DNA of 64,000 nucleotides from Leucobacter celer subsp. astrifaciens. GTDB taxonomy: Bacteria; Actinomycetota; Actinomycetes; Actinomycetales; Microbacteriaceae. Below the pieces are notes generated by a model, which saw nothing but the letters and a program-made list of their open reading frames with translations, did not search any database and had not been told where the DNA came from. The stretch is from the NCBI RefSeq assembly GCF_001273835.1, contig NZ_JHEI01000136.1, positions 124,001-188,000 on the forward strand. Direction: 5' to 3'. How positions within the stretch are numbered: the first letter of the stretch is position 1; every line of letters starts with the position of its first letter. Below, piece by piece: positions 25,272-34,500 of this stretch. Made by a program: the position numbers and the translations under genes.

Positions 25272-25976
25272 CTACGAGCCTCGGCCGCCCCATATCCCGA
25301 GCCCGAGGAAGATCGCACCGACGAGCAGGGTGAGCGCCGTCTCCCACGGACGCAGATCGGTCGCGGCGATCCGGGCGAAGATCCCGGTGATACGCGAGGA
25401 CACCCGCGGGAATCGCTTCCAGGCCCAGGCCAGCGCGACATACGGGGCGACGAGCGCGACGACGAAGACAGCGTAGGAGACCACTCGGATCGTGTCGTCG
25501 TCGCTGACCCCGCGGATGATGCGTGCGGTCAGGTACATCGTCGCGATACCGCTGACGCCGATGACGGCGTTCGAGGCTCCGATGAGCAGCATCGCCCACG
25601 GTCGGTCGGCGGGGGTGCGCCGGGGCTTCCTGGGACGCCGCGGCCTGCGCGCCCGAAGGCCCATGACCAGGGACGCGAGGACGAACAGGACGCCGGCCGT
25701 CAGGTCGACGCTTCGGCGCACCAGCACCTTCTCGACGTCGTCGTCGACCAGCGTCTCGAAGCTGCGGGGATCCACGATTTGGAGCAGCAGCAACAGGACC
25801 GTCGAACCGATCACGAGGCCGATGAGCATGCACCCGATCGCACGGTCCGGCCGGGAGGCGTGCGTGAGCACGCGCAGCGCGACGGCGATGAGCGTGGGAC
25901 TGAACCCCATGACCACCCCGAGGCCGATGAGGCCCACGATGGCACCGGCGAAGCGAATCAGATCCCCGTCAAGCAC
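25272..25976 (-). CDS. GAP/Sap-family membrane protein
   Basis: Membrane protein of about 234 residues with six hydrophobic segments, resembling the GAP/Sap family known from mycobacterial glycolipid export and LysE-like transporters. It begins with a long helix (FAGAIVGLIGLGVVMGFSP) followed by IAVALRVLT, and has a basic loop RARRPRRPRKPRR between helices 3 and 4, which should face the cytoplasm. The start is uncertain: GTG 25976 is the first plausible one in frame, with no strong Shine-Dalgarno sequence. It lies downstream of the P-type ATPase gene on the same strand, 89 bases away. Substrate unknown. Confidence 0.7.
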   Translation of the reverse strand: MLDGDLIRFAGAIVGLIGLGVVMGFSPTLIAVALRVLTHASRPDRAIGCMLIGLVIGSTVLLLLLQIVDPRSFETLVDDDVEKVLVRRSVDLTAGVLFVLASLVMGLRARRPRRPRKPRRTPADRPWAMLLIGASNAVIGVSGIATMYLTARIIRGVSDDDTIRVVSYAVFVVALVAPYVALAWAWKRFPRVSSRITGIFARIAATDLRPWETALTLLVGAIFLGLGIWGGRGS

Positions 25977-26065
25977 GCCTGCAACGCTACTGGTGCGGTC
26001 GACCTCCCGCCAACAGCGGCCGAGGAACTGCTGCACGGGCGCCGCAGCGACGGAGCGCTGCGAGA

Positions 26066-28006
26066 TCAGTGACGCACGGCGGGCGAACCCTCGACGATGT
26101 CGCCGCGGGGTTCCGAGCGCAGGCGTTCCGAGCGCGGCCCGACTGCGCGCAGGGCGCCGAGGATCGCGACGAGGTCGACGACCTCCTGCAGCCAGGCGCC
26201 GATCAGCGCCGGAAGGAACCCGAAGGCGGCGATGAGCATCAGGGCGATGCTGATGATGATGCCGAGCCAGATGCTCTGCAACGCGATCCGCACGGTGTCC
26301 TTCCCGATGCGCACGGCGCGCGGAAGCGAGGCGAGGCTGTCGTATCGGTTCACGATGTCGGCGGACTCGCTGGCGGCGGTGGCGCCGCGGGCTCCCATCG
26401 CGAAGCCGATGTCCGCTGCAGCGAGCACGGGGGCGTCGTTGAGGCCGTCGCCGACCATGATGAGCGGCCGGGGCTGCACCCCGCTCACGATGCGCACCTT
26501 GTCCGAGGGGCGGCACTCCGCGTGCACCTCGCCGATGCCGAGATCTGCCGCGATCGGATCGGCGGTGGCCGCCACATCGCCGGTCACCATGAGCGTGCGT
26601 TCGATCCCGAGCCGCTGCAGCTCCCGGAACACCTGCGCCGCCTCGCCTCGGACTTGATCGCGCATCACGATCGTGCCCGCGAAACGGTCGTCGGCCGCGA
26701 CGTAGATCGCGAGTTCCCCGGGCCTCAGCGGCGCGAGCGTCAGACTCGGCGCATACTCGCGGACCCAGGAGGGCTTGCCCACGCGCACCGTCGTGGAAGC
26801 GCCCTCCGGGCCGAACACGAGCGACGCGGCGACGCCGTTGGTGGCGGCCTCTTCGGCGCGTTCGGCGTCGAGCAGTCTGCAGCCGTGCCGCTTCGCGGTG
26901 GCGACGACCGAACCCGCGAGAACGTGGGAGGAGTAAACCTCGGCCGAGGCGGCCAACTGCAGAACCTGCTCCTCGCTGAAGCCGGGCTCCGGGAGGACGC
27001 GTTCGAGCACCGGTCGCCCGGTCGTGACGGTGCCGGTCTTGTCGAAGGCGGCCGAGCGAACCCTGGAGAGCTGCTCGAGAGTGCCTCCGCCCTTCACGAT
27101 CAGGCCGAAGCGCGCAGCCCGGCTCATACCGCCGAGAAACGCGACCGGAGCTGCGATCAGCAGCGGGCACGGAGTGGCGACCACCAGCACCTCGGCGAAT
27201 CTCACGGCCTCACCGCTGACCGCCCACGCGATCCCCGCGATGATGAGCGATAGCGCCGTGAACGGCACCGCATAGCGGTCCGCGAGGCGCACGACTCTCG
27301 CCTTGCTGCTCGCGGCCTGCTCGACGAGGCGCACGATCTGCTGGTACTCGCTGTCCGCCGCGACCGCCGCGGCGCGCATGGCGACCGCGGTCGCGCCGTT
27401 GACCGCTCCGCTGGACACCCGCTCGCCCGCCGCGCGGTCGACGGGCAGGCTCTCTCCGGTGAGCGAGGACTCGTCGAACACGGCATGCTCGGATACGAGG
27501 ATCGCGTCGACGGGCACGAGCGCGCCGGGGCGCAGGAGCAGCAGGTCTCCCACCTCGACCTTCTCGACCGGCACGTCCGTCGTCGTCGCCTCTGCCATCG
27601 CACCGTTCGCGGGGACCCCGTCGTCGCTCAGGAGCAGGGTCGCTCGCTGCGGGGACTTCCGCAGCAGAGCCGTGAGCTCTCGCTTCGAGCGGTTCTCCGC
27701 GTAGTCCTCGAGCGCGGCCCCGCCGGTGAGCATGAGCACCACCACGAGCGCCGCCCACGGCTCGCCGACGAGCACCGCGGCCGTGATCGCGGTCACCGCG
27801 AGGATGTCCAGCCCCGCGTGCCCCTTGAGGAGTTGCCGGATCATGCCGACCGCTTCCCACGCGGCAACCGCCAGCGCGTAGCCGCCGACGATCCACGCGG
27901 CGAGGTCTCGCGACGGGGTGGTGAGCAGGATCAGGCCGATCGCCGCCACCGCCAGGGTCGCGAACACCAGCGGATATGCCGTGATCGCGGCGCGCACTCG
28001 TGTCAT
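26066..28006 (-). CDS. P1B-type heavy-metal ATPase with TPC motif
   Basis: Metal-transporting P-type ATPase of 646 residues, without an N-terminal CxxC metal-binding domain. The actuator TGES is at 183-186, the ion-path motif in the sixth helix is TPCPLL at 278-283, the phosphorylated aspartate is D322 in DKTGT, and the hinge GDGLND is at 519-524. The TPC motif departs from the CPC of Cu and Zn pumps and matches what is described for the P1B-5 (Ni-type) group. The His-Pro motif reads SSHVLA, with Val replacing Pro. Metal specificity is therefore open. The GAP-family gene follows on the same strand. Confidence 0.9.
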   Translation of the reverse strand: MTRVRAAITAYPLVFATLAVAAIGLILLTTPSRDLAAWIVGGYALAVAAWEAVGMIRQLLKGHAGLDILAVTAITAAVLVGEPWAALVVVLMLTGGAALEDYAENRSKRELTALLRKSPQRATLLLSDDGVPANGAMAEATTTDVPVEKVEVGDLLLLRPGALVPVDAILVSEHAVFDESSLTGESLPVDRAAGERVSSGAVNGATAVAMRAAAVAADSEYQQIVRLVEQAASSKARVVRLADRYAVPFTALSLIIAGIAWAVSGEAVRFAEVLVVATPCPLLIAAPVAFLGGMSRAARFGLIVKGGGTLEQLSRVRSAAFDKTGTVTTGRPVLERVLPEPGFSEEQVLQLAASAEVYSSHVLAGSVVATAKRHGCRLLDAERAEEAATNGVAASLVFGPEGASTTVRVGKPSWVREYAPSLTLAPLRPGELAIYVAADDRFAGTIVMRDQVRGEAAQVFRELQRLGIERTLMVTGDVAATADPIAADLGIGEVHAECRPSDKVRIVSGVQPRPLIMVGDGLNDAPVLAAADIGFAMGARGATAASESADIVNRYDSLASLPRAVRIGKDTVRIALQSIWLGIIISIALMLIAAFGFLPALIGAWLQEVVDLVAILGALRAVGPRSERLRSEPRGDIVEGSPAVRH

Positions 28007-28042
28007 TCTCCAAGCTTCGCAGATCGGCAGTCGTGCGGGCGC

Positions 28043-28780
28043 TCAGCCGTCCGCGCGGGCGGACCTGTCGCGACGGCTGAAGAGCAGTGTGATACTTACC
28101 ACTGCGAGCCAGGCTGAAAAGAGAAAGTCGAGTGGGCCCGCAAACGCGCCGGTGAGGGTGAGCAGCAGACCGAGCACTTGTCCGAGACGGGCGAGCCAGG
28201 TCGGAAGCGTTCCGAATCGCAGGGCGATGGTCGATGTCGTCATCATGAACACGCCGGCGAACCTGGACGCAGCGATCCCCCAGAGCCCGAACCAGAGTCC
28301 GTGCGCGAGTGCAACAGTCGAACCGTTCAGGCTCTCCTCACCGCCGAAGCGAACGACCAGGGTCGGAGCGGCCGCGCACACCGCAGCAGTCGTCGCCAGG
28401 ATCGCGAACACGATGCCACTGCCGAGAAAGACGGTCGCATAGAACTTGTCTTCGCGTTCAGCAAGCCGTCGGCGAATCACCGCAATGAACCACAAGAACG
28501 ACACCATGCCGAGCACGCCCAAGCTCAGCCCGAACTCCACCGTGGAGCGATTGCTCGGATCGCCGTACCAACTGAGATCGCGACTGGCGGTGTCCACCGC
28601 GGTGCCCACGCCCGGCTGGCTTTCGATGAAATAGATCGACGCCGTCATCAGCATCGCCGCAGCAAGACCCTCGAGAGATGCCCCCGCGCCCTCAAGAGAT
28701 GCCTGCACGCGAGACAGCGCCTGACGAACCCTGCCGAAGGCACCAGAACGACGTCCGTCTAACTTCCGCCCTTCGGCCAT
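28043..28780 (-). CDS. multi-pass membrane protein of unknown function
   Basis: Unrecognised protein of 245 residues. After a basic, helical N-terminus (about 40 residues) there are five or six membrane segments, including GLAAAMLMTASIYFI, GVLGMVSFLWFIAVI, GSGIVFAILATTAAVCAAA, LWFGLWGIAASRFAGVFMM and VLGLLLTLTGAFAGPL. The -10-like TAAAAT (28788-28793 on the minus strand) ends seven bases before the ATG, which supports this start and a leaderless transcript. The P-type ATPase starts 36 bases after its stop, so they may share a transcript. No function can be assigned. Confidence 0.75.
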   Translation of the reverse strand: MAEGRKLDGRRSGAFGRVRQALSRVQASLEGAGASLEGLAAAMLMTASIYFIESQPGVGTAVDTASRDLSWYGDPSNRSTVEFGLSLGVLGMVSFLWFIAVIRRRLAEREDKFYATVFLGSGIVFAILATTAAVCAAAPTLVVRFGGEESLNGSTVALAHGLWFGLWGIAASRFAGVFMMTTSTIALRFGTLPTWLARLGQVLGLLLTLTGAFAGPLDFLFSAWLAVVSITLLFSRRDRSARADG

Positions 28781-28883
28781 GCGGCCTATTTTACTCGAGC
28801 GACTGATGCTGTGGCAGCCCGATTTCGACGCGAATGGCCCGGACCCGGAAAAGCCAGCCCCAGGACAGGGTCCGAGTCATCCG

Positions 28884-28968
<85 letters not shown>

Positions 28969-29007
28969 GTGGTGCCGCAGGGCACCGGACCAGCCTACCG
29001 TTCGCGC

Positions 29008-29757
29008 TCAGTCGACGACGCGCGCGCCCTCGGGCAGGCTGGTGCCGGCGGGCAGGCGCACCGTGACGTAGCCGGCATCGGCGTCGGCGACCGGGGGAGC
29101 CGGATCCCGGAGCTCGCTCTCGATCGCCCCCGCCGTGAGCTCCTCGCGCTTCGTGGTGGGGTGGTGGTGGCTCATCTTGTCGATCCACGCGAGGGCGAGC
29201 GCCGACACGATGAAGGCCAGGTGGATCGCGACCTCCCACATCACACCCTCGGAGGAGTAGATGACCCGGCCGCTTCCGTCGACGACCACCCCGCCGTCCA
29301 TGCGGCCGACCTCGATGAAGGTCTTGAGCAGGTGGATCGAGGAGATCGAGATGATCGAGATCGCCAGCTTCACCTTGAGCAGGTTCGCGTTGACGTGCGA
29401 GAGCCAGTCGGGCTCGTCGTGGTGACCCTCGACGCGGATCTTCGACACGAAGGTCTCGTAGCCGCCGATGATCACCATGATCAGCAGGTTCGCGATCATC
29501 ACGATGTCGATGAGCGCGAGCACGCTGAGCATGACCTCGGTCTCGCTGATGTGGCCCTCGATGATGGCGTTCTCGACCAGGTGCCAGAGCTCCACGAAGA
29601 AGAGCACCACGTAGACGGCCTGCGCGATGATGAGGCCGAGATACAGGGGGGCCTGCAGCCAGCGGCTCGCGAAGATGAATCCGGCGAGCGTGCGAGAGGC
29701 GGCGCCCGGCCCCTTCGCGGTGCTGCGCTCGATCGGCGGTGCTGAACGGTCGATCAC
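29008..29757 (-). CDS. YqhA/UPF0114-family membrane protein
   Basis: Protein of 249 residues with the YqhA family core: SRWLQAPLYLGLIIAQAVYVV, LWHLVE, ALIDIVMIANLLIMVIIGGYETFVSK and LLKVKLAISIISISSIHLLKTFI. Four membrane helices are evident. It is longer than the E. coli member (about 160 residues) because of an N-terminal extension of 25 and a C-terminal tail of about 60 residues after the last helix (HHHPTTKREELTAG). The GTG start has AGGA six bases upstream. The function of this family is not established; the conserved helices suggest a transporter or channel role. Confidence 0.85.
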   Translation of the reverse strand: MIDRSAPPIERSTAKGPGAASRTLAGFIFASRWLQAPLYLGLIIAQAVYVVLFFVELWHLVENAIIEGHISETEVMLSVLALIDIVMIANLLIMVIIGGYETFVSKIRVEGHHDEPDWLSHVNANLLKVKLAISIISISSIHLLKTFIEVGRMDGGVVVDGSGRVIYSSEGVMWEVAIHLAFIVSALALAWIDKMSHHHPTTKREELTAGAIESELRDPAPPVADADAGYVTVRLPAGTSLPEGARVVD

Positions 29758-29866
29758 GGGCGTCCTTTCGCTTCTGGTCTGGGGTAAATGCTAGCGGGGG
29801 ATCGATTCGTCGAGGCTGGGAGCCCGCAGTGACGCGACGGTGCGGGCTCCGGCGAACGCTAGAGAT

Positions 29867-31225
29867 CTAGAGATGCAGAATGGCCCGGGCGATCATGAAG
29901 TAGATGACGAGGCCCGTCGCGTCGACGAAGGTCGAGATGAAGGGGTTCGAGAACACCGCGGGATCGACTCGCACCGCGCGCGCCAGCAGCGGCATGCACC
30001 CGCCGACGGCCGCGGCCACGGTGCACACGGCGAGCAGCGTGAGCCCGATCACGGCGCCGATCGCGGGGGAGTAGACGAAGCCGGCGATCGCGAAGCCGAG
30101 CGAGCCGAGCAGCAGCCCGAGCATGGCGCCCGCGCGCAGTTCGCGCGTGAGCACCCGCGCGATGTCGCGGGGGCGCACGTCGCCGAGCGCGAGCGCCCGG
30201 GTGACGGTCGTCGCCGCCTGGTTCCCGGTGTTGCCCCCGGTGCCGATGAGCAGCGGCACGAACAGGGCGAGCACGGTCACCTGGTCGATCGTGGCCTCGA
30301 AGACCGAGAGCACCTGCACGGTCAGCGTCGCGCCGACCGCCAGCACGAGCAGCCAGACCACCCGGGATCGCACGAGCGACCACACCGGGGTCGACAGGTA
30401 GGGGCGCCGCAGGGGTTCGGTGCCGCCCTGGCGCGCGGCGTCCTCGCTCTCCTCGTGCTCGAGGATGCGCACCGCGTCGTCGATCGTGAGCATGCCGAGC
30501 AGGCGGCGCTCGCTGTCCACGATCGGCATGGCCAGCAGGGAGAGGTCCGTGCAGCGGCGGGCGACGAGCTCGGCGTCGTCGGTGGCCTCCGCCGTCTGAG
30601 CCGGCTGCATGAGCGTCTCGACGGGAGCGTCGGATCCGGCCCCGAGCACGTCGCGCAGGCTGACCACGCCGACGACGCGCCGCGCGTCGTCCAGCACGGG
30701 GATCGTGTACACCGTCTCCGCGTCGCGCAGCCGCTCGCGCACGCGGTCGAGCGTCTCGCCCGCGCTGAAGCTCGCCCGCGTCGACACGTACTCGGGTGTC
30801 ATGCGCCGCCCGACGCTGCCCTGCGGATAGCCGAGCAGCCCGGCCGTCAGCAGTCGTTCCTGCTCGGGCAGGTCGCGCAGCAGCCTCGTGGCGAGGGCGG
30901 CGGGCAGCTCCTCGAGCAGCCACGCCCGGTCGTCGGGGTCGAGCTCTGCGAACAGGCGGGACACCTCGGAGTCCTGCAGGCCGTGCAGCAGGTCGCTCTG
31001 CAGCGCCGGTGGCAGCGCGTCGAACGCCTCGAGCGCGCGCTCCTTCGAGAGCAGACGGAAGACGACGGCGCGCTGACGGAGCGTCAGGCGGTCGAAGATC
31101 GGGACGAGATCCGGAACCGGCAGCGAGGCGATGGTCTCGGTGAGCGCGGTGAGGTCGCGGCTCGCGAGCTGCTGCTCGATCGTTCCGGTGAGGTGGTCGA
31201 TGGTGCGGATCGGCTGGGTGGTCAT
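29867..31225 (-). CDS. mgtE: MgtE-family Mg2+ transporter
   Basis: Magnesium channel of 452 residues. It has an N-terminal superhelical MgtE_N domain (about 10-130), two CBS domains (about 135-255, including YTIPVLDDARRVVGVVSLRDVL and LAMPIVDSERRLLGMLTIDDAVRIL), and five membrane helices from about 285 on. The pore signature PLLIGTGGNTGNQAATTVTRALALGD is intact, and FISTFVDATGLVIYF lies near the end. AAGGAG is eight bases before the ATG at 31225. The CBS and N domains act as the magnesium sensor in this family. It is divergent from terC, with a 409-bp gap that holds the manganese riboswitch for terC. Confidence 0.93.
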   Translation of the reverse strand: MTTQPIRTIDHLTGTIEQQLASRDLTALTETIASLPVPDLVPIFDRLTLRQRAVVFRLLSKERALEAFDALPPALQSDLLHGLQDSEVSRLFAELDPDDRAWLLEELPAALATRLLRDLPEQERLLTAGLLGYPQGSVGRRMTPEYVSTRASFSAGETLDRVRERLRDAETVYTIPVLDDARRVVGVVSLRDVLGAGSDAPVETLMQPAQTAEATDDAELVARRCTDLSLLAMPIVDSERRLLGMLTIDDAVRILEHEESEDAARQGGTEPLRRPYLSTPVWSLVRSRVVWLLVLAVGATLTVQVLSVFEATIDQVTVLALFVPLLIGTGGNTGNQAATTVTRALALGDVRPRDIARVLTRELRAGAMLGLLLGSLGFAIAGFVYSPAIGAVIGLTLLAVCTVAAAVGGCMPLLARAVRVDPAVFSNPFISTFVDATGLVIYFMIARAILHL

Positions 31226-31469
31226 GACGACACTCCTTCGGGCGGAGCGCGCACGGCCCGGTGCGCGCATTCCGGAGATCTGAGGAAGCCGGACGCGCGC
31301 CGATCCCGCCTAGTTCGAACGAGGCGAGGAGGCGAGCGCGATGCCCGGCTGGTGACTGCAACTGTCACTGGACACGGTGAACTCACCTCGTTTCGCTCGA
31401 TGGCTGTGGGGACTGGTCGCGACCGGCGGAAGGCGCCGTGCCTGGTCCCGCGCACACTGTAGCACGGGG

Positions 31470-31475
31470 TATGAT
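31470..31475 (+). promoter_or_regulatory. -10 element upstream of the terC leader
   Basis: TATGAT is a good -10 hexamer and places transcription start near 31482, just before the riboswitch core. The -35 region is poor. Confidence 0.45.
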
Positions 31476-31480
31476 GGTGC

Positions 31481-31621
31481 CCGCGAAGGGGAGTATTCCG
31501 ATTCGCCCGTATCGTCAATACGCCGTGCGCCGACCGCGCGGCCGGTGCGGGCGCGGCACTGCTGCAGGCATGTGCCGGGAAGAGACTTTCGGCGTTTCGC
31601 GCACCCTGCGCCGGCCGAAAG
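31481..31621 (+). promoter_or_regulatory. yybP-ykoY-type manganese riboswitch ahead of terC
   Basis: The leader contains AAGGGGAGTATT (from 31486), the conserved first loop of the yybP-ykoY aptamer, GC-rich helices after it, and GAAGAGACTTTCGGC (31580-31593), which matches the second conserved loop region. CTTTCGGC at 31586-31593 can instead pair with GCCGAAAG at 31614-31621, next to the start region, so an alternative helix that would respond to ligand is visible. The gene downstream is a TerC protein, a usual target of this Mn2+ riboswitch. Between 31226 and 31470 I see no other feature. Confidence 0.65.
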
Positions 31622-31634
31622 AAAGTGGACCTCT

Positions 31635-32687
31635 GTGACCTCTGTGCTCCCGCTCTGGTTCGAGATCGGATCGATGATCGTGCTCGTCGCGATCCTCTGC
31701 ATCGATCTGCTCCTCATCATCAAGCGCCCGCATGTGCCGAGCATGCGCGAAGCCAGCCTGTGGGTGGGCTTCTACGTGCTGCTCGCGCTCGTCTTCGCCG
31801 GATGCATGTTCCTGCTGGGCGACGTGCAGCACGGCACCGAGTTCCTCGCCGGCTGGCTCACCGAGTACAGCCTCTCGATCGACAACCTCTTCGTGTTCGT
31901 CCTGATCCTCGGCAGCTTCAAGGTGCCGCACGCCTATCAGCAGCGCGCGCTCATGATCGGCATCATCCTGGCGCTGATCTTCCGCGGGCTGTTCATCCTG
32001 GCGGGCGCCGCGATCATCGAGCGCTTCATCGCGGTCTTCTTCATCTTCGGCGCCTGGCTCATCTGGACCGCCTGGCAGCAGGTCAAGCCCGGCGGGCACG
32101 ACGACCAGGGCGAGGGACTCGCGGTTCGACTCGCGAAGAAGATGTTCCCCTTCAGCGACGACTACGACGGGGGCAAGCTCCGCACGACGGTCGACGGCAA
32201 GCGCATGTTCACGCCGTTCCTGCTCGTGCTGATCTCGCTCGGCGCGACCGATCTGCTCTTCGCGCTCGACTCCATCCCCGCGATCTTCGGCATCACGCAG
32301 AGCCCGTTCATCGTGTTCACGGCCAACGTCTTCGCGCTCATGGGTCTGCGCCAGCTCTACTTCCTGCTGGGCGGCCTGCTCGACCGACTCGAGTACCTCA
32401 AGTACGGCATCGCGGCGATCCTCGCCTTCATCGGCGTGAAGCTCATCCTGCACGCGCTGCACGAGAACGAGCTGCCCTTCATCAACGGCGGCGAGCACGT
32501 GCCCGTACCCGAGGTCAACATCTGGCTCTCGCTCGGCTTCATCGTCACGGCCATGGCGGTCGCCACCATCGCGAGCGTGGTCAAGATGCGCCGTGAGGCC
32601 CGGGCGAAGGGCGAGCGAGTGCACCTCGGCGCGGCGGAGCAGCGCGACGGGCATGACGGCACGGGGGCTTCGCCGAGGCACCACTGA
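31635..32687 (+). CDS. terC: TerC/Alx-family membrane protein, probable Mn2+ exporter
   Basis: Integral membrane protein of about 350 residues. It has the TerC pattern: TEYSLSIDNLFVFVLILGSF and LGATDLLFALDSIPAIFGITQ, each with acidic residues inside helices, and IFRGLFILAGAAIIERF. About eight helices are visible. Characterised relatives such as Alx export manganese or help metallate exported proteins. The start is uncertain (GTG 31635 or GTG 31644); I see no strong ribosome site, which may fit riboswitch control. Its placement behind a manganese riboswitch and divergent from mgtE suggests a role in divalent metal balance. Confidence 0.9.
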   Translation: MTSVLPLWFEIGSMIVLVAILCIDLLLIIKRPHVPSMREASLWVGFYVLLALVFAGCMFLLGDVQHGTEFLAGWLTEYSLSIDNLFVFVLILGSFKVPHAYQQRALMIGIILALIFRGLFILAGAAIIERFIAVFFIFGAWLIWTAWQQVKPGGHDDQGEGLAVRLAKKMFPFSDDYDGGKLRTTVDGKRMFTPFLLVLISLGATDLLFALDSIPAIFGITQSPFIVFTANVFALMGLRQLYFLLGGLLDRLEYLKYGIAAILAFIGVKLILHALHENELPFINGGEHVPVPEVNIWLSLGFIVTAMAVATIASVVKMRREARAKGERVHLGAAEQRDGHDGTGASPRHH

Positions 32688-32754
32688 CCGCGCGACGATC
32701 GCGGGTCCCTCGGTAGTCCGACCGGGCTCATGGGAGAGCGGAGCGGCCGAGTGG

Positions 32755-32760
32755 TAGACT
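32755..32760 (+). promoter_or_regulatory. -10 element of the leu leader
   Basis: TAGACT ends seven bases before the leader peptide ATG at 32768, so transcription should begin at that ATG. No convincing -35 box is visible. Confidence 0.5.
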
Positions 32761-32767
32761 CGTCCGC

Positions 32768-32812
32768 ATGCGTTTGCGGCGACAGCTTCTTCACAGCCGC
32801 GGCGGGGTCTAA
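32768..32812 (+). CDS. leuL: leaderless leader peptide of the leuCD operon
   Basis: Short frame encoding MRLRRQLLHSRGGV and ending TAA. Three of its 14 residues are leucine, written with codons rare at this GC content (TTG, CTT, CTT), two of them adjacent. The predicted transcription start coincides with its ATG. Its last codons form the left arm of a 10-bp hairpin, so a ribosome stalled at the Leu-Leu pair would block that hairpin. This is the layout of a leucine attenuator for the leuC gene 128 bases downstream. There is no experimental support; the call rests on codon content and position. Confidence 0.55.
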   Translation: MRLRRQLLHSRGGV

Positions 32813-32833
32813 CCCATCGGTCACCCGCCGCGG
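32797..32833 (+). promoter_or_regulatory. attenuator-like hairpin in the leu leader
   Basis: CCGCGGCGGG (32797-32806) pairs perfectly with CCCGCCGCGG (32824-32833) around a 17-base loop. The left arm overlaps codons 10-13 of the leader peptide. No T run follows, so it may act in Rho-dependent termination or on translation rather than as a simple terminator. Confidence 0.6.
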
Positions 32834-32940
32834 AGTTCTCGTATGGCCGATCCACCGCGCCGGGAATCGAATATTTTCGTGCGATGCGGTGTTGAGGAAC
32901 ACGTGTCACTGACACAGAGACTGAGAAGAGAAGCCATCAC

Positions 32941-34497
32941 ATGAGCGATCAGAACGCTGCCGGGACCACCGCCGAGGAGACGAAGCGGCCCCGCACCCTC
33001 GCCGAGAAGCTGTGGGACGACCACGTTGTCGTCAAGGGCGAGAACGGCGAGCCGGACCTCATCTACATCGATCTCCACCTGATCCACGAGGTGACGAGCC
33101 CCCAGGCATTCGACGGCCTGCGCATGACCGATCGGCCGCTGCGCCGCGTCGATCTCATGATCGCGACCGAAGATCACAACACGCCGACGGTCAACATCAC
33201 GAAGCAGATCGAGGATCCGACCAGTCGCCTGCAGATCGAGACGCTGCGCAACAACGTCGCCGAGTTCGGCGTGCGCGCGCACCCGCTGGGCGACAAGGAG
33301 CAGGGCATCGTGCACGTCGTCGGCCCCCAGCTGGGCCTCTCGATGCCGGGGATCACCGTGGTCTGCGGCGACAGCCACACCTCGACGCACGGCGCGTTCG
33401 GCGCGCTGGCCTTCGGCATCGGCACGAGCGAGGTCGAGCACGTCATGGCGACCCAGACGCTGCCGCTGAAGCCCTTCAAGACGATGGCGATCAACGTCGA
33501 CGGCGAGTTGCGCCCCGGAGTCACCGCGAAGGACATCATCCTCGCCGTCATCGCGAAGATCGGCACCGGCGGCGGCCAGGGCTACGTGCTCGAGTACCGT
33601 GGCTCGGCGATCCGGAGCCTGTCCATGGACGGCCGCATGACCATCTGCAACATGTCGATCGAGGCCGGCGCGCGCGCGGGCATGGTCGCCCCGGACGAGA
33701 CCACCTTCGAGTACGTGCAGGGCCGCCCCCACGCGCCGCAGGGCGCCGACTGGGACGCCGCGGTCGAGTACTGGAAGACGCTGCCCACCGACGAGGGCGC
33801 CGTCTTTGACGAAGAGGTGTTCATCGACGCGAACGCGCTCGAGCCGTTCGTGACCTGGGGCACCAACCCCGGCCAGGGCGTGCTGCTGAGCGATCGCGTG
33901 CCGAACCCCGCCGAGATCGAGGACCCCAACGAGCGCGCCGCCGCCGAGCGCGCGTTGGAGTACATGGATCTCGCGGCCGGAACCCCCATGAAGGAGATCC
34001 CGGTCGATGCCGTGTTCATGGGCTCGTGCACCAACAGCCGCCTCGACGACCTGCGCACATTCGCCGACCTCATCAAGGGCAAGAAGAAGGCCGACGGCGT
34101 GCGCCTGATGGTGGTTCCCGGGTCGGCGCGGGTGCGCTTCGAGGCCGAGATGGAGGGCATCGATCGCATCGTCGAGGAGTTCGGCGGCGAGTGGCGCTTC
34201 GCCGGCTGCTCGATGTGCCTGGGCATGAACCCGGACCAGCTCGCCCCCGGCGAGCGCTGCGCGTCGACGTCGAACCGCAACTTCGAGGGTCGCCAGGGCA
34301 AGGGCGGCCGCACGCACCTCGTCTCACCGCTCGTCGCGGCGGCGACCGCCATCCGCGGCACCCTGTCGAGCCCGTGGGATCTCCAGGACGACGCGGCGAA
34401 GGGCATCACCCACGATGCGCCGCCGCGCGCCGCCGACGAGGAACCGGTGCGCAGGCGCCTGCCGATCATGCCCGCTGCTGAGAAGGTCGAGGCCTGA
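32941..34497 (+). CDS. leuC: 3-isopropylmalate dehydratase large subunit
   Basis: Large subunit (518 residues) of isopropylmalate isomerase, the second step of leucine synthesis, working with LeuD. It is an aconitase-fold protein that holds a 4Fe-4S cluster: one cysteine is in MGSCTNSR and two in [11 protein letters not shown]. Substrate-site blocks [35 protein letters not shown] and [21 protein letters not shown] are intact. The N-terminal 18 residues and the C-terminal 35 are extra compared with the E. coli protein. It is first in a run of genes with short or no gaps (leuC-leuD-murA-plsC-gpsA-ddl) and lies behind the leader peptide. Confidence 0.96.
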   Translation: MSDQNAAGTTAEETKRPRTLAEKLWDDHVVVKGENGEPDLIYIDLHLIHEVTSPQAFDGLRMTDRPLRRVDLMIATEDHNTPTVNITKQIEDPTSRLQIETLRNNVAEFGVRAHPLGDKEQGIVHVVGPQLGLSMPGITVVCGDSHTSTHGAFGALAFGIGTSEVEHVMATQTLPLKPFKTMAINVDGELRPGVTAKDIILAVIAKIGTGGGQGYVLEYRGSAIRSLSMDGRMTICNMSIEAGARAGMVAPDETTFEYVQGRPHAPQGADWDAAVEYWKTLPTDEGAVFDEEVFIDANALEPFVTWGTNPGQGVLLSDRVPNPAEIEDPNERAAAERALEYMDLAAGTPMKEIPVDAVFMGSCTNSRLDDLRTFADLIKGKKKADGVRLMVVPGSARVRFEAEMEGIDRIVEEFGGEWRFAGCSMCLGMNPDQLAPGERCASTSNRNFEGRQGKGGRTHLVSPLVAAATAIRGTLSSPWDLQDDAAKGITHDAPPRAADEEPVRRRLPIMPAAEKVEA

Positions 34498-34500
34498 ACC

